A stretch of 45,870 nucleotides of DNA. Source: Patescibacteria group bacterium (GTDB taxonomy: Bacteria; Patescibacteriota; Saccharimonadia; UBA4664). Of this stretch, positions 28,775 to 39,606 are shown in pieces; the stretch's first letter is position 1, and each line of letters starts with the position of its first letter. The notes beneath the pieces are model-generated. The model saw nothing but the letters and a program-made list of their open reading frames with translations, made no database searches and was not told where the DNA came from. The stretch is taken from the NCBI GenBank assembly GCA_028288925.1, contig JAQGHG010000018.1, forward strand, positions 1-45,870, written 5' to 3'. The translations under genes were made by a program, and so were the position numbers.

Positions 28775-28850
28775 TGGTGGAGCATGCCGGGCTCGAACCG
28801 GCCACCTCCTGCTTGCAAAGCAGGCGCTCTACCAAATGAGCTAATGCCCC
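28775..28850 (-). tRNA. tRNA-Ala (anticodon TGC)
   Basis: 76 nt including an encoded CCA. The cloverleaf is visible: acceptor GGGGCAT pairs with ATGCTCC (one G-U), the anticodon loop reads CTTTGCAAG, and the T-arm is GGTTCGAGCC. Alanine identity comes from TGC. It lies 24 nt after tRNA-Ile on the same strand, opposite to both rRNA genes. Confidence 0.95.
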
Positions 28851-28874
28851 GTAGGGTAACAAATGAGGCACATT

Positions 28875-28951
28875 TGGTGGGCTTGGCAGGACTCGAACCT
28901 GCGACCTCGTCATTATCAGTGACGCGCTCTAACCAGCTGAGCTACAAGCCC
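28875..28951 (-). tRNA. tRNA-Ile (anticodon GAT)
   Basis: 77 nt including encoded CCA. Acceptor GGGCTTG pairs with CAAGCCC, the D-arm is AGCTCAGCTGGTTAGAGC, the anticodon loop is CTGATAA, and the T-arm is GGTTCGAGTCC. It is first of the pair on the minus strand. A possible promoter (TTGCTC, 17 nt, TTAAAT) lies at 29001-29029 on the minus strand. Confidence 0.95.
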
Positions 28952-29075
28952 ATCAGATGGGCCTCATATGAGATATGTGAATTGTTAAATTGACCTTGCT
29001 ATTTAAGCATAAACTGTGAGGTTGAGCAAGCTAATGTGGGACGGCAGGATATGCCTCTACCAATATACGACGGGA

Positions 29076-29140
29076 GGCCCGCATCCGTTGACTCCGTTGT
29101 CATCAGATGCGGGCCGGTACTTGGGCGCCTGACGGCGCTC
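29076..29140 (-). terminator. Two hairpins downstream of the gene at 29165-29617
   Basis: GCGCC-GTCA-GGCGC (about 29124-29139) and GGCCCGCATC/GATGCGGGCC (29076-29085 with 29106-29115, and further TGAC/GTCA pairing inside) follow the stop of the minus-strand gene. They probably end or protect its transcript. Neither has a T-tract. Confidence 0.45.
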
Positions 29141-29164
29141 ACATGATCCACAAAAGGAGTGGGC

Positions 29165-29617
29165 CTATCGAATTTCTAGATAGAGGTTCGATAGTGGGTT
29201 GCGTACCCAGGTGTAGAACTTCACCACGCCGTTCTTGTTGGGGGTCGCTCTGTCTGGCAGGCTAGGCTGGTCATTTCTGACTGTTGTGCCATTAGGCAGC
29301 TGCGATGTGGTGCATCGGCCGAGAATTAGTGCTCCGGCCGTTAGGGCGCTGTTGGAGCCAGCGGAGAGGTCTATCTCCAAGACTAGCTCGGTGAGTTTTC
29401 CGTCAAGGGGCTCGCAAGGACGAGATACGGTGACCTCGAGCATTACCGGACGTTTGCATTTCTCGTCGCCGGCTCGGACAAGAAATGTTCTAGCGGTTTT
29501 CATGAGGCGTCCGGCTGCGTTTTCCCGAACCCCCCAATTGGGCGGCGTGGTGAGGTAGAACCGGGACTGACCTTCGTGAACAGGGCCGGCAACATCGACG
29601 GCGATCGTGGTGGTCAC
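29165..29617 (-). CDS. Hypothetical protein, probably beta-rich
   Basis: 150 aa from GTG 29617, supported by AAAGGATA at proper spacing. No signal peptide or membrane helix is seen. The sequence alternates short strands and turns, with Cys residues at about 54, 68 and 102, and ends LYLEIR. No family recognised. It is a single gene upstream of and on the same strand as the tRNA pair, followed by two hairpins. Confidence 0.65.
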   Translation of the reverse strand: MTTTIAVDVAGPVHEGQSRFYLTTPPNWGVRENAAGRLMKTARTFLVRAGDEKCKRPVMLEVTVSRPCEPLDGKLTELVLEIDLSAGSNSALTAGALILGRCTTSQLPNGTTVRNDQPSLPDRATPNKNGVVKFYTWVRNPLSNLYLEIR

Positions 29618-29914
29618 TATGACTATCCTTTGTGAGGGATACAGGGGGCAATGAGCTCGAATCCGTGGGGAATCTCGGAGTACGCATTTTGATAGCGCGC
29701 CCGACTCTCTCTGCCGATTCGAGTTCTATTCTAGTATGCATCTCATTCGCTTTCTTGGCAATTTTACTATGTGCAGAATCACAGTGTGTTTATGTCGGGC
29801 AAGGTGTAGAACAATGCTCGCTTTTGACATATCCCACAAAAGGGGCGGGAGCTCCAGGCGGACCTGGCGACTCTGGCGGTCGCGAGAGCCGACCTGGCCA
29901 AGTGGAAGACCAAC

Positions 29915-30364
29915 TTGGCCCGTGTCACGATGCTTCGGAAGCGTAGGGACGTGGTTCACTTCAGCCGGCTTCTGCGTGAGGCCGAGGCTGTTGTCACGCT
30001 GCTTGCCAGGAGTTGCCCGAGACTCGAGGCGATGATCCATGTACTTGAATGTATGGATCATGTGCAGTTGTATGAACGCCTCGTAGTCGAAGCTGCGGAT
30101 TCTCTTGGTGGTGAAAGGCTGAGGATCGCGCGCACCGAGGAGGAGTGCCATAACGCAGCCGTAGGGCGTTCAATGCCCGTGATCGGTGATCTCTTTGCCG
30201 CGCCGAATGTCTCAAACTACGTTCGTGGTTGCAAGCTTACCGTCAAAATCTACACTAAGCGTGCGAGGGAGGCGATCGACAGCCTCGTTGATGATGGGAC
30301 TCTTGTTCTGCACCGCGGCCTGGTCTGGTACGTCGCGCATGAAGCTCCGGAGCTGCCCATCTGA
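29915..30364 (+). CDS. Hypothetical protein with possible winged-helix end; start uncertain
   Basis: 149 aa from a TTG at 29915. The open frame begins at 29828 and its upstream codons (ELQADLATLAVARADLAKW) also read like a helical protein, so the gene may start earlier or be 5'-truncated. The body is helical and charged. The C-terminal third (about 95-140) has a helix-turn-helix-then-strand pattern (TKRAREAIDSLVDDGTLVLHR) like winged-helix domains. No family recognised. A strong terminator follows at 30389. Confidence 0.55.
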   Translation: MARVTMLRKRRDVVHFSRLLREAEAVVTLLARSCPRLEAMIHVLECMDHVQLYERLVVEAADSLGGERLRIARTEEECHNAAVGRSMPVIGDLFAAPNVSNYVRGCKLTVKIYTKRAREAIDSLVDDGTLVLHRGLVWYVAHEAPELPI

Positions 30365-30388
30365 TCGTCCACCCCCCCTGTCCATCTG

Positions 30389-30436
30389 CCCACCTGAGGA
30401 ACGCAAGTTCTCCTCGGGTGGGCCCTGTTTGTTTTA
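30389..30436 (+). terminator. Intrinsic terminator
   Basis: CCCACCTGAGGA (30389-30400) pairs with TCCTCGGGTGGG (30411-30422), one wobble, around a 10-nt loop. A TGTTTGTTTT tract follows. Confidence 0.75.
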
Positions 30437-30503
30437 AGGGTCTCGTGCTTGCTTGTGAGCGGAGTGCGGGGCAAAATTGATTTGATAAGGGAGTCTGGGA
30501 ATT

Positions 30504-31139
30504 ATGCGGATTACGAAGTATGGACACGCGTGTTTGTTGATCGAAGAGGGGAAAGCGAAGTTTTTGATTGACCCTGGTGCTTTTTCGAAGGGATTTGAGG
30601 GGGTGACGGGGTTGAGCGCGGTGATGATTACTCATCAGCACGCGGATCATTTGGTGGCGGAGAACATTAAAGCGCTACTGGCGGCGAATCCGGAGGCGAA
30701 GGTACTGGCCGATGAGGGATCGGTGATGGTGCTGTCGGAGGCCGGCGTGATGGCGCATGCGATGCATGAGGGTGACGAGCAGACGATCGCGGGGGTGAAG
30801 GTGGCGGTATTTGGCAAGGATCACGCCGAGATCCACCCGGATATCCCGGGTATTCCGGATGTGGGCTATATGATCGCCGAGCGGTTTTTCTATCCCGGCG
30901 ATAGCTATATGGTGCCCGGCCGGCCGGTGGAGGTGCTGGCGGCGCCGGCGGGAGCGCCGTGGCTGAAGGTGAGCGAGGCGGTGGATTATGTGCGCGCGGT
31001 GAAGCCCAAGGTGGCGATTCCGGTGCACGACGCGGTGCTGGCTATGCCGGAGATGAATTATGGCTTGATGAAGCGGTTAACTGCCGATGCAGGGATAGAG
31101 GTAAGAGTCGTGGAGAATGGCCAGACGACGGAGGTTTAA
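30504..31139 (+). CDS. MBL-fold metal-dependent hydrolase (UlaG-like)
   Basis: 211 aa. The metallo-beta-lactamase signature THQHADH (about residues 43-49) gives the metal ligands. GHACLLIE near the N-terminus is typical of UlaG-like and YtkL-like members. Later His and Asp ligands are seen in FGKDHAEIH and FYPGDS, and the final His in AIPVHDAV. It is a cytoplasmic hydrolase of unknown substrate, likely a phosphodiester or lactone. AGGGAG lies upstream of the ATG. Confidence 0.9.
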   Translation: MRITKYGHACLLIEEGKAKFLIDPGAFSKGFEGVTGLSAVMITHQHADHLVAENIKALLAANPEAKVLADEGSVMVLSEAGVMAHAMHEGDEQTIAGVKVAVFGKDHAEIHPDIPGIPDVGYMIAERFFYPGDSYMVPGRPVEVLAAPAGAPWLKVSEAVDYVRAVKPKVAIPVHDAVLAMPEMNYGLMKRLTADAGIEVRVVENGQTTEV

Positions 31140-31199
31140 AAGGATGCTTCGGAAGCGCTTCTGGGGTATGCTGAGAGTAGCATAAGAGTTATAGACATC

Positions 31200-31547
31200 A
31201 TGCCCGGTTGGAAGCGTTTGGCGGGATTAGTACTGGTAGGATCGGCTGCGATGGCCGGTCTGGGGTCATTGGGTATGGCGCGGGCCGACGCTCCGGGCTG
31301 TGGAGTACCGGGCAGCGCTTGCAGTGAGGCCGAGGTGGCTACGCACAATACAGTTCGAAATTGTTGGGTGATGTATAGCGGCGCGTATTACGCGGCGGGG
31401 AGCTTCGTGGGGGCCAATGGTGCGGTAGCGGTGTTGAGTAGCGGCTGGTGCGGGCGCGATGTGACGGTTTATGTGGTTGGTCTGACGTCCGCCAAACCGT
31501 TAGTGAAGGACATTTTGGCTTCATATAGAGTGGGGCCGGTACAGTGA
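31200..31547 (+). CDS. Secreted cytochrome-b5-like domain protein lacking heme ligands
   Basis: 115 aa. A signal peptide ends near ARA-DA (about residue 30). The mature domain follows the cytochrome b5 pattern: AEVATHNTVRNCWVMYSG matches the family's EVxxHN-xxDCWVxxxG, then a strand and an F, and GRDVT matches the later GxDAT. The spacing between them equals that of b5, but the heme-binding HPGG reads NGAV, so the axial His is missing. It would be a heme-free relative outside the membrane. It overlaps the next gene by four bases. Confidence 0.7.
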   Translation: MPGWKRLAGLVLVGSAAMAGLGSLGMARADAPGCGVPGSACSEAEVATHNTVRNCWVMYSGAYYAAGSFVGANGAVAVLSSGWCGRDVTVYVVGLTSAKPLVKDILASYRVGPVQ

Positions 31548-32080
31548 GGCGCCCGGGAATCCTGATGGATGTGGTGCTGGCGGTCGTCGTAGTGGTGGCC
31601 GTGGTGGGTGCGCTGGGAGCGCAAAAAGGCGTGCGGCAACAGGTAGGCAAGACGGTGACGGCGGCTTTGCCCTCGCCGGTGCCGCCCCATATGTACAAGA
31701 CGGGCGAGACGGCCACGATGGGCGTGTACGCGCTGACCGTCAAGCAAACGCGGGTGGATGCTCAGGGTACGCGGCCGTATGTGCCGGGCGCGGGCTACCA
31801 GTATTATGTGGCGGATGTGGTGCTCAAGAATACTGGCAAGGAGGCCCTGGAGGCCGCGCCGGCGGTTCAGATGTATCTGCGCGATGCCACGGGTGCGAAT
31901 TACGCTATGGCGCCGGCGCCGCTGGATGTGCCGTTCGCGGCTGGTCAGCTGGTGGCGGGCGAGGAGCGGGCAGGCCAGGTGAGCTTCGCGGCGCCACAAA
32001 CGGCGGTGGGTTTGCGGTTGATATTTGATCCGGCTCCGGCGGCGGGGGCGGTGGCGGTGTTTGAGATGGCCTCGAACTAG
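31544..32080 (+). CDS. Membrane-anchored DUF4352-like protein
   Basis: 178 aa from GTG 31544, overlapping the stop of the gene before it. An N-terminal membrane helix (about 7-26) is followed by a short linker and one extracellular beta domain (about 50-178). Its features are GVYALTVKQTRV, YYVADVVLKNTGKE and an F-DP strand near the end, as in DUF4352/telokin-like domains that support cell-surface proteins. It is cotranslated with the b5-like protein, so the two may work together on the outer face of the membrane. Confidence 0.7.
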   Translation: MRRPGILMDVVLAVVVVVAVVGALGAQKGVRQQVGKTVTAALPSPVPPHMYKTGETATMGVYALTVKQTRVDAQGTRPYVPGAGYQYYVADVVLKNTGKEALEAAPAVQMYLRDATGANYAMAPAPLDVPFAAGQLVAGEERAGQVSFAAPQTAVGLRLIFDPAPAAGAVAVFEMASN

Positions 32081-32145
32081 GCCTCGGGTCCTGGCGGGGG
32101 CACGCGCCACCCCCTTTGAATTGTAGCGATCTCCCCTAAAAAGTA

Positions 32146-32174
32146 TTGACCGCCCAGATGAGACCTGCTAGTGT
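32146..32174 (+). promoter_or_regulatory. Candidate 23S-5S promoter
   Basis: TTGACC, a 17-nt spacer, then TAGTGT. The -35 is near consensus and the -10 weaker. It lies about 300 nt upstream of 23S and after a GC-rich hairpin behind the gene ending at 32080. Confidence 0.6.
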
Positions 32175-32180
32175 ATGAGA

Positions 32181-32470
32181 GTTACTTCGAGGGCTTGCAT
32201 GAGTAGACAGCTAGGTTTGAGCGGAGAATCCGCCTAAACAATCAGTTGTCTCTTACTATGTAGGCTCTGCCGGACACCCGTTCGCGGAGTTTGTTTTTTT
32301 GAAAACTAAGTAAGAATGGGTACGACACACTGTTTTTCTTACCAGTGTGTCGACAAACAATTTCATCGGATCGAATTCACCGCCGAGGTGGATAAGATCG
32401 GATAAACCTAGCAGTTGCAAACTGCTAGTCAAACAGGTTCGGCAAAATTCCTTAAGTTTTGTCGGACCAA
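32181..32470 (+). promoter_or_regulatory. 23S leader with attenuator-like hairpin
   Basis: The leader holds the hairpin GCGGA-GAA-TCCGC (32221-32233) inside longer AGACA/TGTCT and GTTT/AAAC pairing, then a boxA-like TGTCTCTTAC. CTCTGC/GCGGAG (32265-32289) follows with an 11-nt tract of ten Ts and one G (32290-32300), like an intrinsic terminator. Further perfect hairpins are CGACACACTG/CAGTGTGTCG (32323-32352) and CTAGCAGTT/AACTGCTAG (32408-32428). It either controls 23S by attenuation or makes a small separate RNA of about 120 nt. Confidence 0.55.
32306..32318 (+). other. 23S precursor processing stem, 5' arm
   Basis: CTAAGTAAGAATG pairs perfectly with CATTCTTACTTAG at 35821-35833 across 23S. 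It is the expected RNase III stem and encloses 23S alone. Confidence 0.75.
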
Positions 32471-32471
32471 C

Positions 32472-35746
<3,275 letters not shown>

Positions 35747-35820
35747 ACTTTCTCTTCAGTTACGCAATTGATTGAAGTGAGAGTAATGTTTGACTAGCAG
35801 TTTGTGGCCACTAGGCCTCT

Positions 35821-35833
35821 CATTCTTACTTAG
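35821..35833 (+). other. 23S precursor processing stem, 3' arm
   Basis: Exact complement of 32306-32318, between 23S and 5S. It shows that 5S lies outside the 23S stem but in the same transcript. Confidence 0.75.
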
Positions 35834-35914
35834 ATAGTCCACGCACTCGCAATGTTTAAGAGTGCCGAGACCGTTGACTAATGGCTCATCCTTTATGGGG
35901 TGCGTGTGGTCGAC

Positions 35915-36021
35915 GGTCCCGGTGCTTTTAGCGCGGGGGATACACTGGTTCCCATCCCGAACACCAAAGTTAAGACCCGCTGCGGCGATGATACTCCTAT
36001 GGGGGAAAGTAGCACGGTGCC
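35915..36021 (+). rRNA. 5S ribosomal RNA
   Basis: About 107 nt. The conserved loop region CCCATCCCGAACACCAAAGTTAAG is recognisable in form (CCCATxCCGAAC and AAGTTAAG), as are GGCGATGATA and GGGGGAAAGTAG. The ends pair as GGTCCC with GGTGCC (one mismatch). It is linked to 23S and followed directly by a terminator. Confidence 0.93.
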
Positions 36022-36030
36022 GGATTATTC

Positions 36031-36056
36031 AAAAACCACCCGAAAGGGTGGTTTTT
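36031..36056 (+). terminator. 23S-5S transcript terminator
   Basis: AAAAACCACCC and GGGTGGTTTTT pair around a GAAA loop, ending in a T-tract. This is a strong intrinsic terminator ending the rRNA operon. Confidence 0.92.
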
Positions 36057-36286
36057 GGCGTATAGTCGAAAGATATTTTGGGTGTGGTGTGCGGGATCGT
36101 AGGGAAGAAGACGAGAGCCGGCCGGGGCGATTTCCGATTATTCAGCGGGTGAATAAGGCTTAACCGGCCTTATGCGCGGTGATCGCGGGAAATAGACTGT
36201 GATTGGCGATGTGAGAGCTGAAGCGAACGCGGTTTTGTGGTACGCTACTTAATAATGCTTATGGCTAACTACTAAAGGATGCAAGA

Positions 36287-38347
36287 GTGAAGAGAAAGAA
36301 GCCGACGAAGACAAGCAAGCGCAAAAGCGCCAAATTACTCCAACGGGCTAACCGCCGTTTTGGATGGGCCCTGATGGTGGGGGTGGTTGGCTTGGTAGTG
36401 GTGTTTGGGTACCTGGCGGTCAGGAGTAGCTTTGCCGGTACGAATGTAACGCGTCATTTCATCCAAAATGTGGATGGCGTAGCCAGCCAGCGTAAAACGC
36501 AGGCTCTGGGCTTTAATGTGGTGGACGTGGGACCGGATGCCAAGGCGGTTAACGCTTTGCCGGCCGGGCAACAGGCCATGGTGTGGGTGGGTAACACGAA
36601 ATGTGGGTCGTTTGACGTGCCGTACGCGGCGTTTACCTCGGCGGTGGATAAGCTGGCGCATAATCCAAAGGTGTACGGCTGGTATCTGTCGGATGGGCCG
36701 AGCGCCGGGAGCTGCCCCAAGATTGTGGCGGAGATTAAACGCCGGGCTGATTATATTCACGCGCACGCTCCGGGCCAAAAGTCTTATATCGCGACCGCCA
36801 AAGATGAGTACGCGCCGCTTAAGCCGAGCTTGTCGCATGTAGATGTGTTTGGGCTGGACCCGTATCCTTGCCAGGTGGGCCGGGCCTGTGACTTGGGATT
36901 AATCGATAGCGAAGTGGCCAAGGCCACGGCGGCGGGGATCCCGCGAGAGGCGATAGCGCCGATTTATCAGCTGTTTGGCCAGGCTTGCGCGGCCGACGCG
37001 AAGAACTGGCGTTTGCCCACCGAGGCAGAAGCCAAGGCGATGTTGACGCGCTGGGACAAGGCATTGCCGCACGCGCCGATGGACGTGGCGTATTCGTGGA
37101 ACCGCCAATCGAATTACGCGTGTCAGACACTGGCAGATGCCAACGGCGCCAAGGGTTATCCGGACTTGCAGAGCATTATGAAGGATCATAATGCAACGAA
37201 AAACAGCCAACCCGTGGTGACGGCGCCGCCGGCCACGAAGACTCCTGCCCCGACCCCCACGCTGGCGCCGGTGGCTACCGTGACGCCCAAGAGCGACCGT
37301 CCCGATCCCCGGCCGATATTGACACCTACCCCCACGCCGGCTCCAACCGCCACACCTGTCGTGACTACGCCGCCTCATGTGGGCGACACGGCCGCGCCGA
37401 CCAAGCCGGGCGGTTTTCGGGCGGCTATCGTGATCGACCGGTTCGCGGTGCTCGCGTGGGAGCCGTCACAGGATAATCGTAAGGTTCAAGGATACCGGTT
37501 GTACCGTGACGGCGTGTTGGTCTCGGATCAGCGCAGTACCCTCTACATTGATGTGAAGCTCTCGTCTAATACGAGTTATACCTATGAGGTTGAGGCGTAT
37601 GACGCGGCGAAAAACGTTTCGCAGCGGGCGCAGGTAAAGGTGAAGTCCAAGGTGGCATCGGCGGCGCCAGCAGCGGCCGCCGCGCCTACCCCGGTGCCGT
37701 CTTCGGCTCCCGCGGCTGAGCAACCGTTAGGCATTACGCCGTCGGGAGTCGACCAACCCGTGGAAATTCCGGCGGGCTTGGAGCCGGACGTGAGCGGCAT
37801 CGTGGATGTGATGACACCCGGCCCGGCCGACAGCACGATTACCCCGAACGACGGTGGCGCCGGGCCGGACGAGGTGCTGGCCGACGACACCGGGAGCGCG
37901 GGCGACGGGAACTTGACCGATAGCCAGGTGAACGACGGGCAGGGCGCGATGGAGGGCGATGTGACTGGGGCCGATATTAGCGCCGATGAGGCCACGGCTA
38001 ACACCGAGCTGACCGTAGGAGTGGATGGCGGTACGGCTTCGACTGACGGCCAGCTTGACACTACCTACCTTACTAACGGTGCCCATGAAGTATCGGTGTC
38101 CACCACGAAGGCCAACGGCACCAAGACGCAGTCGACACGAACGGTAAAGGTCCAGAATTCCCTGACGCCCATCGAGACGGTGCGCAATCAGATCTTCGCC
38201 GGCTTCCATGGCAACAAGCAGCTTGTGAACAATACGATGACCGGGCTGGCGGCGCTCTTGGCCCTCCTGCTTATCGGGGTTTCGTCCTGGGCCATTCGGC
38301 GCTGGGTGATGGGCGGTAAGCGGTTTGGTAAGGTTAGTGTGCTGTAA
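36287..38347 (+). CDS. Large anchored surface protein with glycosidase-like, FN3 and Ig-like domains
   Basis: 686 aa from GTG 36287 with AAAGGATG upstream. A very basic N-terminus and a membrane helix (about 27-47) are followed by a TIM-barrel glycoside hydrolase-like domain (about 55-305). A Pro/Thr linker comes next (about 310-365), then an FN3 domain (about 370-455), an Ala/Pro and then acidic linker (about 460-570), an Ig-like repeat (about 575-630), and a C-terminal membrane helix (about 655-675) with a basic tail. In the barrel, GWYLSDGP occupies the place where related proteins carry a D-E-P motif; the Glu is absent, so activity is doubtful. It is likely an envelope or attachment protein. 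Confidence 0.8.
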   Translation: MKRKKPTKTSKRKSAKLLQRANRRFGWALMVGVVGLVVVFGYLAVRSSFAGTNVTRHFIQNVDGVASQRKTQALGFNVVDVGPDAKAVNALPAGQQAMVWVGNTKCGSFDVPYAAFTSAVDKLAHNPKVYGWYLSDGPSAGSCPKIVAEIKRRADYIHAHAPGQKSYIATAKDEYAPLKPSLSHVDVFGLDPYPCQVGRACDLGLIDSEVAKATAAGIPREAIAPIYQLFGQACAADAKNWRLPTEAEAKAMLTRWDKALPHAPMDVAYSWNRQSNYACQTLADANGAKGYPDLQSIMKDHNATKNSQPVVTAPPATKTPAPTPTLAPVATVTPKSDRPDPRPILTPTPTPAPTATPVVTTPPHVGDTAAPTKPGGFRAAIVIDRFAVLAWEPSQDNRKVQGYRLYRDGVLVSDQRSTLYIDVKLSSNTSYTYEVEAYDAAKNVSQRAQVKVKSKVASAAPAAAAAPTPVPSSAPAAEQPLGITPSGVDQPVEIPAGLEPDVSGIVDVMTPGPADSTITPNDGGAGPDEVLADDTGSAGDGNLTDSQVNDGQGAMEGDVTGADISADEATANTELTVGVDGGTASTDGQLDTTYLTNGAHEVSVSTTKANGTKTQSTRTVKVQNSLTPIETVRNQIFAGFHGNKQLVNNTMTGLAALLALLLIGVSSWAIRRWVMGGKRFGKVSVL

Positions 38348-38364
38348 GCAAAGGAGTCTTTGCA

Positions 38365-38613
38365 ATGTTTACCCCCTGGATCAAACGTAAATCACTCAAA
38401 CGCGGCTCTAAAGGCAAACGCCTGGTGGTATCGGGCGAGTCACCTAGCTTAATTATGATACTGTCGTTTTCGGCGGTGTTGGTGCTGGTGGGCGTGTTCG
38501 TGGTACAGCATAGCCTGGCCGATAATGAGCGTGACGCCGTTATGAAGGCGACGCCTACTCCGTCGTTGTCGCCGTCACACACGCCGTCTCCGACCTTGAC
38601 CCCGCAGCCTTAG
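38365..38613 (+). CDS. Small membrane protein with Ser/Thr/Pro tail
   Basis: 82 aa, family not recognised. A basic N-terminus (about 1-25) is followed by one membrane helix (about 29-48) and a short tail rich in Ser, Thr and Pro, similar in composition to the linkers of the surface proteins here. It follows the large surface protein by 17 nt and shares its operon; AAAGGAG lies upstream. The stop overlaps the convergent SpoU gene's stop. It may assist or anchor the upstream protein. Confidence 0.7.
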   Translation: MFTPWIKRKSLKRGSKGKRLVVSGESPSLIMILSFSAVLVLVGVFVVQHSLADNERDAVMKATPTPSLSPSHTPSPTLTPQP

Positions 38614-39125
38614 CGCCGGGACGCGCCGAAGCGTAGCTGATACAAGGCGATGCCGGCCGCGACCGATACATTGAGTGATTCTTTGGCGCCTAGCATGGGT
38701 AGCTCGAGGATGGTGTCGGCTTGGGCTAGCTCAGCGGCGGCGACGCCTGTAACTTCATTGCCTAGGACGAGGGCGGTGGGGCCGGTGGGCTGGTAATGGT
38801 AGAGGTTCAGCGAATCTTCAGCCTGTTCGATTATGCTTATGTTGAAGCCCTCCGAACGGGCTTCGGAGATAGCCGATGCGGTATCCGGGAAGTGCAGGAC
38901 CGGCACCGTACGTTCAGCGCCGAGGGCGGTCTTGGCGATGGCCCGCGTGTTACTGGCAGCGATATGCGCCGGCCGGGTATCGGCTTTGACAATCGGGTAG
39001 GGGGTGTAGCCGCAGGCGTAGACGAGTTCCACGCGGCAGGCATCGGCGGTGCGCAGAATAGCCCCGACGTTTTGGGCGCTGCGGATATCGCTTAGGATAA
39101 GGCGGATTGGTAGATCGTTGGTCAT
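38610..39125 (-). CDS. SpoU/TrmH-family RNA 2'-O-methyltransferase
   Basis: 171 aa from ATG 39125; a GTG at 39131 is an alternative. The three SpoU motifs are visible: NVGAILRTADA near the N-terminus, LVLGNEVTGV, and LPMLGAKESLNVSVAAGI at the C-terminus, which form the knotted SAM site. It methylates ribose 2'-OH in tRNA or rRNA; the target is not readable from sequence. A TAAAAT -10 lies 8 nt before the ATG, so the message is probably leaderless. It is divergent from the KGG-repeat gene. Confidence 0.9.
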   Translation of the reverse strand: MTNDLPIRLILSDIRSAQNVGAILRTADACRVELVYACGYTPYPIVKADTRPAHIAASNTRAIAKTALGAERTVPVLHFPDTASAISEARSEGFNISIIEQAEDSLNLYHYQPTGPTALVLGNEVTGVAAAELAQADTILELPMLGAKESLNVSVAAGIALYQLRFGASRR

Positions 39126-39165
39126 TATCACTTATTTTATCAGAATGCATAAAGCATAATAACTA

Positions 39166-39194
39166 TTGACAGCATAAGTTGTTTATGCTAGTAT
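39166..39194 (+). promoter_or_regulatory. Strong promoter of the KGG-repeat gene
   Basis: TTGACA, 17 nt, TAGTAT: near consensus. It gives a 5' leader of about 125 nt containing several short complementary segments before the AGGAG site. Confidence 0.85.
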
Positions 39195-39324
39195 GTGCTT
39201 CGTAAGCGTTATGTTAGCGCTTTTGCCAGGGTTCTATCGTACATCGGTAAGCTTTTTGGCAGAAAGGCTAAAGCAGCTTTCATCAGATTTTGACACAATA
39301 TTTTAAGTAATGAGGAGTGTAGCT

Positions 39325-39537
39325 ATGGCAGGTACCCGAAATGGTGGTCGTAAGGCCGCCGCAACGAACAAGCAGCGCTACGGTCTGAATTTCTACGAGC
39401 AGATTGGCCGCAAGGGCGGTAAGATTTCTCGTGGTGGTGGGTTCGCGATGAACCGCGATTTAGCGGTCGAAGCCGGCCGCAAGGGTGGCAAGGCATCGCG
39501 CCGGACCAAGAAATCAGACTACGAGATGGCCGCGTAA
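39325..39537 (+). CDS. KGG-repeat stress-type small protein
   Basis: 70 aa from ATG 39325, fixed by GAGGAG 8 nt upstream; an ATG at 39310 lacks a site. It is very basic and Gly-rich. The GRKGGK motif occurs twice (KGGKISRGGG and KGGKASRRT), with the form of the stress-induced KGG repeat (YciG/GsiB type). It is probably disordered and abundant, perhaps nucleic acid-binding. A near-consensus promoter and a terminator flank it, so it is a monocistronic, strongly expressed gene. Confidence 0.82.
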   Translation: MAGTRNGGRKAAATNKQRYGLNFYEQIGRKGGKISRGGGFAMNRDLAVEAGRKGGKASRRTKKSDYEMAA

Positions 39538-39564
39538 TTTCGCGTCACGACCGTTACCAGGATT

Positions 39565-39584
39565 GACCCGAGAGGGTCTTTTTT
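39565..39584 (+). terminator. Intrinsic terminator of KGG-repeat gene
   Basis: GACCC-GAGA-GGGTC followed by six Ts. Confidence 0.9.
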
Positions 39585-39606
39585 GGTGTTGAGGTATACT
39601 CAAGGC

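Noticed and set aside
28417-28839. 140-aa plus-strand frame reaching into tRNA-Ala
   Set aside because: It crosses a terminator hairpin and the tRNA, and lacks a start site; treated only as possible debris.
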